In this document: piece by piece, positions 19,205-34,732 of the stretch
How positions within the stretch are numbered: the stretch's first letter is position 1
Layout: every line of letters begins with the position of its first letter
DNA from: Portunus trituberculatus
Lineage: Eukaryota > Arthropoda > Malacostraca > Decapoda > Portunidae
NCBI RefSeq assembly: GCF_017591435.1
Contig: NC_059294.1
Span: forward strand, 14,100,104-14,164,103
Direction of reading: 5' to 3'
DNA: 64,000 nucleotides
Made by a program: the position numbers and the translations under genes
Notes under the pieces: model-generated
What the model saw: the letters and a program-made list of their open reading frames with translations, nothing else
Told to the model about the DNA's origin: nothing
Databases searched by the model: none

Positions 19205-20273
19205 ATCTGTGAATTTTAGGGGAATTGCAGATGAAAAAATTAGAGAAAGAAAAATGGGTGCAAGATGTCATGTATAAACCACTTTTACTTTATGAACATT
19301 ACTTTTGCATTTGGCACACTAAATCTTTTTTTCATTCCATTTTTACTGTTATGATTATTACTGAGTAAAACCAATACATACAACTCAGCTGTCTCAGTAT
19401 GCAGATCTTTCCCATTCATGTTGCTTCTCTGCCTCGCACGAATCTTGGGGAAAGCTTCACTCGTGTTCACGTCTTGAAGCACTCATTTTCTCATACATAG
19501 GTGCTGCAACAAATATTTAACATGGATTATAACTTTAATTTTTCTAAATGAGAGAGATAGAGAGAGGGAGAGGTACCTACATACAGGTGCGGTGGTCCAT
19601 TTTGCGTCCATAATTAAGAGCGGTAATTCGTGGTGGTGAGCGTCGCGGGTTTGGTTGGCTCCTAATGCCCGCGGTGGTTATGGGTCAAGATTGCCGTTTG
19701 GTGGGTACGCAACCAGCATCAACCAATATTCTGGAGAGACTAGGCAACCCCGCTGAGTCTTGTGGGTAAATGTACATGTATTAATCTCAAACTTGCTCTT
19801 TGCAACCATAAATTACCCAAGTGATGGTTAGAAGCGCGCGTATTTTGCTCTCTTTAGGACATCTTTTTGAGTGACGTGGCTGGCAGCTGGTTAGGTGGAC
19901 GGGACGAACCTATTAGCGAACACCATGCAGCTGTGGGAGGAAAGGGAAGGGAATCCAGTCTCCTACAGGCAGGTTACTAAATTCTCACGAGCACTGGCAG
20001 GTGAAAGTCTCGATCACCTACAGGGAATTTTGGTTTCCTTGGGTGTATTTAACTTAATTCCATAGTTCACACTTCAATTTTAGTCATAATGGCCCTTAAC
20101 CAGGGCATATTTCAAGAGATGAGTGCATGGGCGGGCTGGAGGCGGCGAGCTGGGAGGGAAGCACCGAGGCGTGGCGGGGCGGACACAGGCTCCCTCATAA
20201 ACAAGACTAATACAAATTACATAAAATTGCAAAAGATGGTTTAAGAATATTAGGCAAGAAATGCAACGAAAAG

Positions 20274-20276
<3 letters not shown>
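19205..20276. other. Intergenic DNA downstream of COPB1, nothing recognised
   Basis: AT-rich to about 19560, then about 500 bp of GC-richer unique sequence (19575-20060). No ORF of protein-like character and no known repeat identified. Confidence 0.5.

Positions 20277-20344
<68 letters not shown>
20277..20344. repeat. (AC)n microsatellite, 68 bp
   Basis: Perfect AC run. It is the first large array of the repeat-dense region. Confidence 0.98.
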
Positions 20345-20346
<2 letters not shown>

Positions 20347-20414
20347 AAGCATTAATAACCAACAATTTTTCACTAATTCAATATGATGCAAATAAAAAAA
20401 AATAATCATATGTG

Positions 20415-20417
<3 letters not shown>

Positions 20418-20489
<72 letters not shown>
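20418..20489. repeat. (GA)n microsatellite, 72 bp
   Basis: Perfect GA run, 73 bp after the AC array. Confidence 0.98.
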
Positions 20490-20493
<4 letters not shown>

Positions 20494-21060
20494 GGTCCCC
20501 TCAACTGCTGCCATCCTTTGCAAGCAGGTGAGTCGGAACAATATTCTTAATGTGAACTAATTACATTCCTACACGTTGCCGCCAGCAGCCGGGAGGGTCC
20601 AATTGGGGGAGAGGGAGAGTGTGAGAAGGAGGGAGGAGAGAAGAGGTAGCGATGGAGAACACACTGGGGAAGAGGTAGGAAATATATCTACCAAACAAAA
20701 ACTGCCACGTCAATAAAAATAAATGCTTTCCGATGCCTCTAATTTTTCCGTTTTCTTCTCCTCCTTTTTTAGCGGTGTGATGGAGAGAGGTGCGACTACA
20801 AAACCGATGTGTGTATCGAATCGGGAATTTCAGAGTCCAATCCACCAATTAAAGTTGCATGAGAACATCCTATTTAAATGGTTTCTCTCAGTAACTTATA
20901 TAAAAAAAAGTTAAACGTACCAGTAGCAGTGCAAGTTAGAAATAGTAATATGATCATTCATATACCTAACAGTAAAATAACTTAAAATAAGCATGATATA
21001 ATAACGTAGTCTGAATTTCATAATAATGGCGATACCAGTAGTGGTAAATAATGATAATGA
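20490..21060. other. Unique intergenic DNA, no gene recognised
   Basis: Mixed-composition sequence with a purine-rich stretch at about 20600-20680. No feature supported. Confidence 0.45.
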
Positions 21061-21151
21061 TATACTACGGCTACTGATGCTACTACTGCTGTTGCTACTG
21101 TTACTGATGCTTCTACTACGGCTGCTACCGTTACTGCTGCTGATAGTCCTA

Positions 21152-21184
<33 letters not shown>

Positions 21185-21200
21185 GACGACGACGACTGGT
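21061..21200. repeat. Degenerate trinucleotide array (CTA/CTG/CGA)
   Basis: Degenerate TACTGC-type repeats pass into pure (ACT)n at 21153-21183 and then (CGA)n. Confidence 0.9.
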
Positions 21201-21504
21201 TCTGCTACCGTCTCTGCTAAATATCAAAGTAAAAAACACCAGCAACAACAAGAACCAACACGGATGCATGAGCAACACACTCGAGAAAAAAAAACACGAG
21301 CTGCATTTGTTACTCGACCATTATTATTCAGCGACCACGAACTTATGTACTCCTCTTGCTGAGCCTCACTGATTCCTCCTCCTCTCCTCGCTGCCGGAGT
21401 CACGGGAGCGGCTTGGGAGGAGCAGAGCAAATCCCAGTCTTAATCCGTGAACGCTTACTGTCCGTTGTGGTAGTGGTGGTGTTAACTTCACGGTAACATC
21501 TCAA

Positions 21505-22222
21505 AAAAAAAAAAAAAAAAAAAAATGTTAGTGATTTCAATTCTTCCTATGTTGTAAAAGGCTTCTTGGGTCATTCTAATTAAACGGTTAATTTCTGCCT
21601 GAATGAAAAGCTGCAATTCGTGTTCGTATGCACAGCGGTACTACCATCTGCTCCTCTTCCTCCTCCTCCTCCTCCTCTGACAGCCTCCCTTAACCTGGCC
21701 AAGTATAATTGTTCTCATTAGCCTGACTCCCGATGCACCCGTATCTTAGTCTCCCCCGCCATGCTCACTGATGACCCTCATTAGCGAGGATATGCAAAAT
21801 TAATTACCCACCCTCGCCACCCCCCCTACGTTGACAAATCGCCCTTCATCCTTGTTTTATGGCCATTTAGGGCGTAAGTGAATCTTAAGTCGGTCATAAA
21901 GTGAAGGGCAGAGCGACTACCGTGCCCTTCTCGGTAATGGATAAACGCTGCCTTCATTTATTGTGGCCTGTGATTACCACAGCGGCGCAGCGCTGATACC
22001 GCTCAAGGGAGGAGGCGGCGCGGCGCGGGCTGGTAGTGATGAACGGTGATGAACGGTGACGAACGGTGATAAACTGTAATGAGAGGCGGGAGGTGTGCGG
22101 TGACGAGGTTGGTCTGTGGGACGAGAGGAGAACGGCACTACAACGGGCGCGCCTTGTGTTCAGCGGCGGGTTAAGTGATTACTCCCATGCGCAGGACGCC
22201 AGGCAGCTGTACTGATACTGGC

Positions 22223-22224
<2 letters not shown>
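21505..22224. promoter_or_regulatory. Unique GC-mixed segment with clustered factor-like motifs (candidate enhancer)
   Basis: About 700 bp without long simple repeat. It holds ATGCAAAATTAATTA (21792-21806), an overlapping POU-octamer-like and homeodomain-like site, several ATTA cores, and a 10-bp tandem repeat of AACGG cores at 22041-22080. Function is inference from motif content only. Confidence 0.25.
22041..22080. repeat. Four 10-bp units carrying Myb-like cores
   Basis: GAACGGTGAT, GAACGGTGAC, GAACGGTGAT and AAACTGTAAT lie end to end. Each has an AAC(G/T)G core resembling the Myb recognition core, spaced 10 bp apart, close to one helical turn. Confidence 0.8.

Positions 22225-22284
<60 letters not shown>
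22225..22284. repeat. (TG)n microsatellite, 60 bp
   Basis: Perfect TG run. Confidence 0.98.
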
Positions 22285-22285
<1 letters not shown>

Positions 22286-22533
22286 CCTCAGTCCAAGTTA
22301 TATACGCATGATAAATTTCAAATTGGGATGTTGAAGCGAACAAAAAAATACTAGCAAAACATTTTTACAAGGATTCCTTCAAGTCTTGGGATCATAAATC
22401 ATGCACTAACAATTACTTGAGTTGCATGCATGACTAAGTAGCAGGAAAGTAAATTACAAATACTTCTTTCTCTTATTTCCCCATACTGACCCAGACAAGG
22501 CCAAGCCAACACATGTTTGCCTTTCAGACCACC

Positions 22534-22701
22534 ATGAGTAATAACTCAAAGATCAACACATGGGAACTGGACCTCCAAGTGTTGCTTGCACGTGATACTG
22601 GTGAAATATTTCCACAGTACTTCAAGAAATCCATTGTCACCGATATTATACCAAAAACTAATACTAATGTGCTTCAGAACACATTAATTAATAGCTATTG
22701 A
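22534..22701 (+). CDS. Unrecognised 55-codon ORF after a splice-acceptor-like site
   Basis: A pyrimidine-rich stretch and CTTTCAG end at 22527, six bases later comes ACCATGA with a good initiation context, and the ORF runs to TGA at 22699-22701. The product contains INTWELDLQVLLARDTGEIF and YFKKSIVTDIIPK, a protein-like composition unlike the repeat-derived ORFs around it. No homology is recognised. It could be a small terminal exon, a remnant of a mobile element, or chance. Confidence 0.2.
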   Translation: MSNNSKINTWELDLQVLLARDTGEIFPQYFKKSIVTDIIPKTNTNVLQNTLINSY

Positions 22702-24889
22702 ATGGAACATCTATTAACGTTATTCCTGCCCCTCTTGTCTTCCTCTTTCTGAACCTAACTTCCTATCCCACAAAGGAAGCGTAAGTATTCTCATTGTTCA
22801 GCACGTGACAAATATCAATAATGTCATTAAATCGGTGGAAAAAAAAAAAAAAATCTGAGCTTTGCCGAGAAACAGCGCCTGGCGGAGGTTATCATTGGAT
22901 GAACTACAAATGTACAAACCTGATATATTTGGTCCTTACAAGTTTAATTCTGGAACTCACGGCCGTTTACCGGTGATGTAACGCTCCCTCTCCTAAGTCT
23001 AGCAGGCACCATAGTGACCTCATTGTTGTGGTGTTATAACTCATTCAATTTCCAACTTACCATGACTACGTGCTCCGGTGTGATACCCACGAACCTGTCA
23101 AACCTACTTTCTCCCCACATCAATAACCCTCACCACGATTCCCTTTAGTCTTCCTCTTCTATGTCAGGTCGGGTAAGCCCCCGAGGAGCAGGTCGGTGGC
23201 GGGAGGGTTGTTTGCATGCCAGAAGCAACACTAACCTTTCCGCCACACGAATCACGCCCCGCCAGTCTCCTACGTGGCAAGACGGTGAGGAGCTGCGACG
23301 GAAAGTACCATACGAGACAGGAATGACGAGCAATAGAAAAATGAGCGCAAGATGGACGAGTGCAGTGAGTAAAGCGTAAAATCCTAAAGGCCTATTTAAA
23401 CTATCGAACAGAGCGGAGGACAAACACTGTTACCACATCCCTTTCTAACACACAAGCTGTTAGTTTTGAGTGGTGGGCACAGACGGAGATAACGTCTGAC
23501 TGTCTGAAGCAGGGAAAGTACGGTAAAATTCTTCTTTTATGGAGCCATTCTTTACACCACAATCTTCTGCGCTCTGATTTTTTTTTCTTTTTCACACTAC
23601 CTGTAAGAATTATACACCACAAGGCTATTTTTTCTTGTCTGCTGTGTTAGGCATGGTGAGGCCGCTCTTACGCTATACTATTACTGCTCATTGAATGACA
23701 TCAATTGCCGCACTGAACCATTACCTCCCGAGCGGTGTGAAGCAGTATACGAGACTACAGGAAAAACATTCCCCGGTGAGGGTGGACCTTGACGGGCTCT
23801 GTTCACGAGTGAAGGATCTATACAAATCTGGTAGCACTTTGTTGCCATATCAGTGCCCGTGATTTTTACGATTCTGACGTCACCAACTATACCCATCGTC
23901 AAGTGGTTACACTTTGCCCGTCGGGTACTGTTCGATGATGTGGACACGGCTTAAAAGGATGAATTAAATACTGCTTTGTGGGATGCTCTCCTGTGTCACC
24001 CTGTGTGATCCCTGATTGACATTCTCTTCATAAGCACAGCAAATTAGGTGAAATTGCAAGAAGACGGAGCTGAGAAATATCCGTGTTTCTCTATAAACAA
24101 TTTACTCCCATATTTAATCCTTTGATATGTAGAAACCAAATGTCCTCCATCTTAACATTAGTTGTGCGATAAGGGAGTTAACAACCCTGTAGTTTCCACA
24201 ACGTTAATTATCATTAATTTACCTGAAGTTATTGAACGGAACATGATAGTAGTATTTATTTTCAGCATTTTCTAATTTTCTGGTGTTCCAAGCCTTCCTG
24301 AGCATCCGATGGGAGTTAGAAAAAAGAAACACTCCTTACATCCATATTAATGATACTACTGAAAAAATTCGCTTACACGTTTACATATAACAAAGTAAAT
24401 CCACAAGATCTGCGTAATTTTTAAGTTTGATAGTTGGTACTTATAATAGTGTGTGTGTGTGATCTACAGACAGCGGCAATCAGCTTACCATACATTCACT
24501 AGCCAGCGGTTCTAAGTTATCTGGGTGGCCGCTCGGTTACAAATAACGACTGCACGGATGAACCTGTATATCACCAAGGTCTGTATACCACAAAGGACAC
24601 GTTACTCACCAGGAGAATAATGAAGGGAAGGGCGAACACCTACATCGGCCGGCACAGAGAGAGAGAGAGAGAGAGAAAGACGATCGACCTCCCATCTGGT
24701 GGCGAGATAGAGCAACGGTGTTTCTGAGCAAAGATTGAAACTGTTCGAGCAGCGGTTAACGAAACTTATTATGTGAATGGTATACTAGGAACTTCACAAT
24801 GGTTTTTCTTACTTTGGTATGCATTACAATACATAGTTTTCAGTATACGAAATGCTTATGTAAGCAACGACTGAGGATAATCACGGGAC

Positions 24890-24891
<2 letters not shown>
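22702..24891. other. Unique intergenic DNA, about 2.2 kb with little simple repeat
   Basis: Both strands were scanned. Short ORFs at 23145-23423 and 23681-23947 look like chance. A 25-bp GA stretch is at about 24655-24676. No gene supported. Confidence 0.45.

Positions 24892-24971
<80 letters not shown>
24892..24971. repeat. (TA)n microsatellite, 80 bp
   Basis: Perfect TA run. Confidence 0.98.
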
Positions 24972-24974
<3 letters not shown>

Positions 24975-25310
24975 TTTAAGAAAAGAGAGCCAACTGAAAC
25001 AATTATCCAATCTTATTTATAAACCACAAGCATCTTTGACGAAACCACATATTTTTTAAAGTAGTGTTTTCAGTGAGCATACATGTAAGCACATATCATA
25101 CTTGTGATATTACAGGTAACGGAGTTCGGACTTGCCTCACCGTCCCCTCGAATACTAAAACTGACAAACTATGAATACTGGGGCCGCTCGCCGCAGACAG
25201 CGTGGTGATGTAACGGAGATGAATGGAAAACATGCGCATCATACAAGTATCTGATGCTGCCAAGACGGAGAAGCAAATGAGCACAGGGAAACATGGCTGA
25301 CTCTACACTT

Positions 25311-25314
<4 letters not shown>

Positions 25315-25352
<38 letters not shown>
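25315..25352. repeat. (AC)n microsatellite, 38 bp
   Basis: Perfect AC run. Confidence 0.97.
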
Positions 25353-25357
<5 letters not shown>

Positions 25358-25930
25358 TCCTCCTCTCCATGACGACGTGACCACCCTCATGACCTGGCGC
25401 GCCTGCCCTGCTCCTCTCCCTGACCTCCTGAACCTCCTTTGTGACGCACTAGTTGTTCTTTGCGACCCCGCCAGCCCGTCAACTCCTCACTCCGCCGCCC
25501 ACCCCTTCAGTAGTAAATTCACCCCCAGCAGAAAGGGCCGCTCGGACCAGAAGATATTTAGTTAAGTTAGTAAAGTTAAGGAAGGATAAGAAAGACATTA
25601 CGGTTTTCTTTGTGATGACTTACTTTTAATTGTTGAGCGAGAGTATGTCGAGCCCACAGATCAGTGCCAGACTTGCAGACTTAAACGTGACGATGAGAAC
25701 CACGCCAACTAACAAAAAGCCGTGAACTGTGAACCGTGAAAATGGAAATGTGTGAACGGGGTGTACCGACACGAGTAACATTATTATCAGAGGAAAGGTT
25801 TACATACATATCGTGATCCTGATGACTATATCACGTACCGCCTGCTGATGGGAATATCCACGAAAGAAATGTTGAAAGCCTAAACACATGCCGGAGAAAT
25901 GGTGCATGCCTACTACAAACCACACCATCG
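25353..25930. other. Unique intergenic DNA, no gene recognised
   Basis: GC-rich pyrimidine-strand sequence to about 25550, then AT-richer. Nothing supported. Confidence 0.45.
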
Positions 25931-25983
25931 TAAGAAGGAGAAGGAGAAGAAGAAGAAGAAGAAGAAGAAGAAGAAGAAGAAGA

Positions 25984-26053
<70 letters not shown>
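25931..26053. repeat. Compound (GAA)n-(GA)n array
   Basis: GAA/GGA units at 25931-25989 pass directly into a perfect (GA)n at 25990-26053. The + strand is entirely purine over most of it. Confidence 0.96.
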
Positions 26054-26056
<3 letters not shown>

Positions 26057-27358
26057 AATGAGTAAACGAAGTGGTCAATAAAAAAAAATAAAACACAATC
26101 ATTACAATAACAACTGGAACTCAATTCGACAACTTCTGACTTATTCTTTGACTTTCTGGGAGTGGTAAATTGAACGAGCTTTCCCTTCATCCACTTTTCT
26201 CTATTGGTCGGTCTTCCTGACGCGTAAAAATTGAGAGAGAGAAAAAATCAAGACTCAAAAAGTACGCCATGAAGTCAATACCTTCACTGATGCTGCCTGG
26301 AACTGATGGTCACGCGAAGCAAGTCGAGGTCAAACGTGACACCAAGAGACCCATGCTAGTAAACAACACATTCCTTTAAGAACTTTGTGGCTCTTGTTAT
26401 GGTTTAAAGAAAAAGAAGTATCTAGTCTGGTAAAGTCTAACATAGAGATGTCAACACGAAAGAAAAAGTCTATCAAGAAGGCTATATAAAAAAAAGGCGG
26501 ATGAAAAACGCTAAATAAGGAAAAAATATCGATGAAAATAATGACAACTGAATGAAAGTTACCTTGTAAAAACAAGAAGGAAAAAAATACCGAAAAGAAA
26601 AATAGTTAAAACAATCAGATAAAGATACCAGATTAAGAAAATTCCGGACGAAAACTGCCAGAAAAACATCAGACACAATTGTTAAGTATAAGACAAAGAA
26701 ACTCGAGCAACAGAGGAAAGCAGAGCAACGCCGTGAACGAGAGCAACAAACACGCCTGATGGACCGCGCAAGCTGGGTAACGACTTGAACACCGCGGAAA
26801 AAGCACCAGACCAATGACCCAGTGCTGGAAATGGAGAAGGATTGGAAGCTCCACGGATTTCTCCAGTTGTTGTTTTAATTCCATGACGCTCATTACAGAG
26901 AAAAAAAGGGGGAACCCGAATGAAGATAAATCACCTTTTGAGAGACCATAGAGAAAACACCTGCTGAGAAAATGAAAACAGAAAACGCACTGAGAAAACA
27001 CACAACGCGGACACGTATTACGCCAATGGAGATGGAACGTATACTTGAGAAACAAATGAAAATAAAACTATAAAGAGAACTTGGAAAAGAAACACAGCTG
27101 GTCAATATGTGAAAGAGGCAAAACTTTAAGTAAACCTACCAAAGAGTTAGATAAAGATTAAAGTCAGAGAAATGGTGAAGTATAAATTTGGCCAGGTCAG
27201 GAAAAGAAAAAAAGGGAGAAAGTAAAATAGGAACTGAGGAGAGGAGAGGAGAGGAGAGGAGAGGAGCAGCATATGCATGTGAGGCGGTATAGAAAGCCAG
27301 CGAGAAGGAAAAAGGAACTAAGAAAAGAAGGGAACAAGAAAGAGAAGAGAATCTTTGT

Positions 27359-27361
<3 letters not shown>
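26054..27361. other. A/G-rich unique DNA, no gene recognised
   Basis: About 1.3 kb, strongly A- and purine-rich on the + strand. Minus-strand ORFs here (for example 26669-27055) are low-complexity Phe/Ser/Leu-rich products of that bias. A GGAGA pentamer array is at about 27237-27265. Confidence 0.5.

Positions 27362-27432
<71 letters not shown>
27362..27432. repeat. (GA)n microsatellite, 71 bp
   Basis: Perfect GA run. Confidence 0.98.
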
Positions 27433-27434
<2 letters not shown>

Positions 27435-27492
27435 TTTTACCCTCCTAGCTTGGTCTTTACCTACCTAATTGACCTGGCGTGACCTGTTGTGG

Positions 27493-27517
27493 CCTTGCTT
27501 GCTCCTCCCAAGCAAGG
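27493..27517. repeat. 9-bp perfect hairpin
   Basis: CCTTGCTTG (27493-27501) pairs with CAAGCAAGG (27509-27517) around a 7-nt loop. There is no T-run after it, so no terminator is claimed. Confidence 0.7.
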
Positions 27518-27866
27518 GGCAGAGGTCATGCAGTGACTGACAGCCACGAGCGGGGCACGGAGGGTAGTGGCCGCAAGAGGGAAGAAAGGAAGGTATTGAG
27601 AGCCATCCCTCATTGTCTGAGTGGGGCGGGTGTGCGGGGCCAGGCGGGGTGGGACTGAGCTGGATCTAGGGTGGCTGGGCGTGCTGGGCTGCCACAGCAT
27701 TACTTCTCTTTGTACACGCCAAGTGCTTTAAAATTACCTCCTTGTTTTCCATTGCAGAGCGGCTTTCATCGTGGCTCCTGGCTCCGCGTCACCGCTACGA
27801 CCGCTGCACCTGCGCCTGCCTGTAATGGGTTCTGAGGCACCCCATGGCGCGCTGCGGAGAAATATA

Positions 27867-29821
<1,955 letters not shown>

Positions 29822-29896
<75 letters not shown>
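29822..29896. repeat. (AG)n microsatellite, 75 bp
   Basis: Perfect AG run. Confidence 0.98.
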
Positions 29897-29900
<4 letters not shown>

Positions 29901-30223
29901 TTCATTACATTCACACCAGGAAAAAACCAAGATAAATACACACACACAAAAAAACACTAAAATAAAAAATCAAACTAAAAAATAAATGGACTACACAACC
30001 AAAAACTCGAACAAATACACAAATAAGAAAAACAAGAAAATAACAATGACAAATAGAAATAAAAGGATGACAAACTTAGGCAAACCGTGAGCTAAAGAAA
30101 CAGGATGACGTGGATAAAAAGGCAGAGTCAACAAGGAGAAGTATTTTGGGGCAGAGTAATTATAATCAGTGTAAAGTGAAGGGGAAGGGAGAAAAAGGTG
30201 AAAAGAAAGGTGTGAGAGCTTGG

Positions 30224-30226
<3 letters not shown>

Positions 30227-30283
<57 letters not shown>
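30227..30283. repeat. (GA)n microsatellite, 57 bp
   Basis: Perfect GA run inside a wider A/G-rich block (29900-30560). Confidence 0.98.
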
Positions 30284-30284
<1 letters not shown>

Positions 30285-30571
30285 AAATATGGCACTGAGT
30301 CAGCCAAATACCGGACCCGTTCAGAGGAAAATGGATGAGAAAAGGATGAAGAAAGAAAGAGAAAGAAAGAAGGAAGGAAGAACGAGAGAAAGAAAGGACA
30401 TAGAAATGCTGATAAAGAGAAAGCGGTGACAACGAAACGGAGAAAGAAAAAAAGAGAAAAAAAAAACATGGAAAAGAGACGAACACAACAACAACAATAA
30501 AAAAACAAGATATTTAATGAGAAAAGAAAGGAGGAAAAGAGAAAACAGAACATTTCATTGTTGAAAATACC

Positions 30572-30742
<171 letters not shown>

Positions 30743-31106
30743 GGCTGAAGGGCACTTTGGGTGATGCGGCGGTTGTTTGGGCACCTGTCACCCCGCTGGT
30801 ATCAAGATTACAGGTGAGAGGAGGGGGAAGAAAAGAGGAGGAGGAGGAGGATATGGAAGAGGTGGAGGAAAAGAGGCACACGAGCAGCGAAATTCCGGGT
30901 AAATGTCCAAAGATAAACGAAATATGCTGAATAATCGGGGTTAGTTAAATTCTCTCCCTCCGTCAACCTTCTCCTTGTTGATTCTGGCGAGCACTTCATC
31001 CTGCTAAGGAGTTCAGACCTGCTGCTTACTCGTATTATGCTTTGTTTCTGACTTACTGCTTTTCTATTTTTTCACATCAGGTTTTTAAGGTAACCACGAA
31101 ATGAAT

Positions 31107-31110
<4 letters not shown>

Positions 31111-31149
<39 letters not shown>
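31111..31149. repeat. (TC)n microsatellite, 39 bp
   Basis: Perfect TC run. Confidence 0.97.
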
Positions 31150-31153
<4 letters not shown>

Positions 31154-33440
31154 TGACGCGGTACTTTTAACACCTTTTCTGCTTCGTATTTGTCTATTTC
31201 GACTCCGGTTTACGTTTTCTGTAACCGTGAGCCACTCCTGCCGAATCAAGAGGAACCAGCACACCACACCGCTGGCTGCCCTCCGCCCCTGAGCACCTGT
31301 GCCTCCCACGGAACTCTCTCACCGCACTCCGGCATAAGTAAGCACCAGGCACCGGTCACACGCTCCCTAGCCACAAGCACGAGCCAGTCACTGAGCAAAC
31401 ACTTCGCCCAAATGTCTGCGTTCTTTAAGTTCTTCTTTCTCTCTCTATTTCTCTACGTTAGAGAAATTAGCATGCAAGATGGAACACCCTCACTACACGC
31501 GCCTAACATTTTTCGCATGACTTTTTCGTTCCTGTTTTGTTCGCTGTTTGGGATTGTTCGCCCAGTCTTCATTCCGCGACTGGTGTGGTTGGCGGCAGCG
31601 CAGCGCACGAGGCGAGGTACACAGCGCGGGGAGAAAAGGAACCGAGTCGCCCGTCCCGCTATCCCAGGCTCTCCCAGCTTGATAAATATTCCAGCGGATG
31701 GACTGTATCTCTCGTCCTTCACTTGGCGTGGAGGACCCTCGCCTGTGTCAGGGATGTAGAGCTGTGTGAAGGGAGGCACTCGCCTTTACAAATAGACTTT
31801 TCAGACTCTCTCCTCTAGTCAATTCGCCTGTAAATACACATAATTTCCTCACACACACTCCAAGGGAAGGGGAGGAGACAGCGCCCACTTGCAACACGAT
31901 CTCCACTGTTCCACTAGCTCGGCTCCGTTTCAGGCCAGGAATAATGTAGAGTTAATTTTTCCGTTTAATTTGTTCACCGGGGCAAGACGAACAACACCAA
32001 GACGATTACTTACCCCGAGTTTTCGTCCACTCGAGAAAAGAGAAAGACATACAGCAGAACGCAAACAGACAAATGGACAAGCTCACCGACAACCTGACGA
32101 ACAAAGTGAAAGATTGATTGACTGATTGACTGAATGACCGACTGGATCACTCCCTGAATGACAGAAAGGCACGCGTTCCTGGACAGACACACACACACAC
32201 ACACACACACACGCAGCTCCTCATTCTTTACTCTCAGCCTCAGTCAAGTCGTCCTCAGCTGTCAGAGGCCTCGTCTTCGTGTCTCCTTTATGAAAAATAG
32301 TCTGAAGAGGGTTTAATTCTCCTCTTGTGATAAAACTCGAGCAAATTTCAAACTCAAAAAGAGCGTAGTGGGAATGCCAGGGGATGGGTGAGAAGGAGGG
32401 GGATGTGAAAGAAGGGGACGTGAGGAAAGGGAAGGGATTGTTCTTTTCTCTCTTCTTCAAGTTAGTTTCAAGTGAGGCACACTCTAGTTCGTCTCCTTAA
32501 TCTTCTCTCGTAATCTCTCTCAGCTCTCATCCTCCTCTTGCCATCACCCAACGTTCTTCTTCTTTTTCTTCTTCTTTTTCTTTCCTCTTTTCCTTTTCTT
32601 TTTCTATTTCATTTTCTTCATTATCTTCTCCTCCACTCTTCTCCTCCATCTCCTCCTCCCATCGGCCATCTCCGTATGTCACTCCACTTGACAGGAAGAC
32701 AAACACAAGAGTTAATTAAGAAATATTCAGTTGGACATTCGTTAGCAGACACTGGTGGGGGAAATGCCCATGAGATTCGCTTCTTCACGTTTGTTTATAT
32801 TTTGTACACTTGGTCTTCGTTGACTCAGTGACGCATCTTATTAAAATCAGCTCGACGACGAGGAGGGGAAGAGGGGAAGAGGGGAAGAGGGAAGGAAGGG
32901 GGGAGCGAGGCGCATGACGTGGTACCTTGATAAAATACAAGTGACAAATTTATGATTACACGGATGGCGGACTCTGGAGCCCAAGGGTAGGACGGGACGG
33001 GATGGGAATCGAGTAAGGGTGCACTGTATGAACGAAAGAAAGTATTCCGTCAGTGTTCACCGTTAAGTGGAATAGCCTGGCGGTAAAGAGGGAGGAGGAT
33101 GAAAGGAAGAGAAGGAGGAGAAGGAGGGGGAGGAGAGTCGGGACAAGCTGGGTCATCCTGTTCCCTTCACGCTACATAAACTTGGAGCTGATGACACCAC
33201 CGCTAGGCGAGGTGAGGGTGAGGGTGAGGGGTGAGGGCGGCCATGGAAACGCGGGTCAGGAGGTGAGGGAGAATTCGTGGCTTTGAAATATACACACAAG
33301 AAGGAGGAGGCTGTAGCGGAGACGTCACTCCCGCGTGAGATGAGGGAACCATTCGCTTGCCGCTCGCCTGCCCGCTATCAACGGAGGCGCTGGAAAGACA
33401 CGTTCAAGCAACTAACTAGACGAGCTGACGCCAGACACTC
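31150..33440. other. Unique intergenic DNA with short low-complexity patches
   Basis: No gene recognised. It contains a short (AC)n at about 32189-32211, a TTCTTCTTTTTC-type pyrimidine patch at about 32557-32660, GAGGGGAA repeats at about 32860-32895 and GGTGAG repeats at about 33210-33235. Confidence 0.5.
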
Positions 33441-33444
33441 TACT

Positions 33445-33655
33445 GAACACGATCCGATGCCAAACGCTCGTTACTCAAGTGCCAATTTCTCTCTTCTGAA
33501 CACTATCTGATGCTAATACACTCTTTACTAAACACTATTTGATGCCAAAACACTCCCTATAAACGCGCTCTACTTAACACTCATATGATGCTAAGACGCT
33601 CCCGACTGTATATACAAGATCAAATGCTCTCTTAACTGAATGCAATCTGATGCCA
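33445..33655. repeat. Degenerate tandem repeat, unit about 32-50 bp
   Basis: Successive diverged units share GAACAC(T)ATCTGATGCC-like sequence followed by AACACTC: TGATGC/CGATGC cores at about 33454, 33508, 33540, 33586 and 33648. Confidence 0.6.

Positions 33656-34732
<1,077 letters not shown>

Noticed and set aside
33053..33510. Possible small genes on the plus strand
   Set aside because: Purine-rich low-complexity start and no recognisable domain; no splice or poly(A) support.
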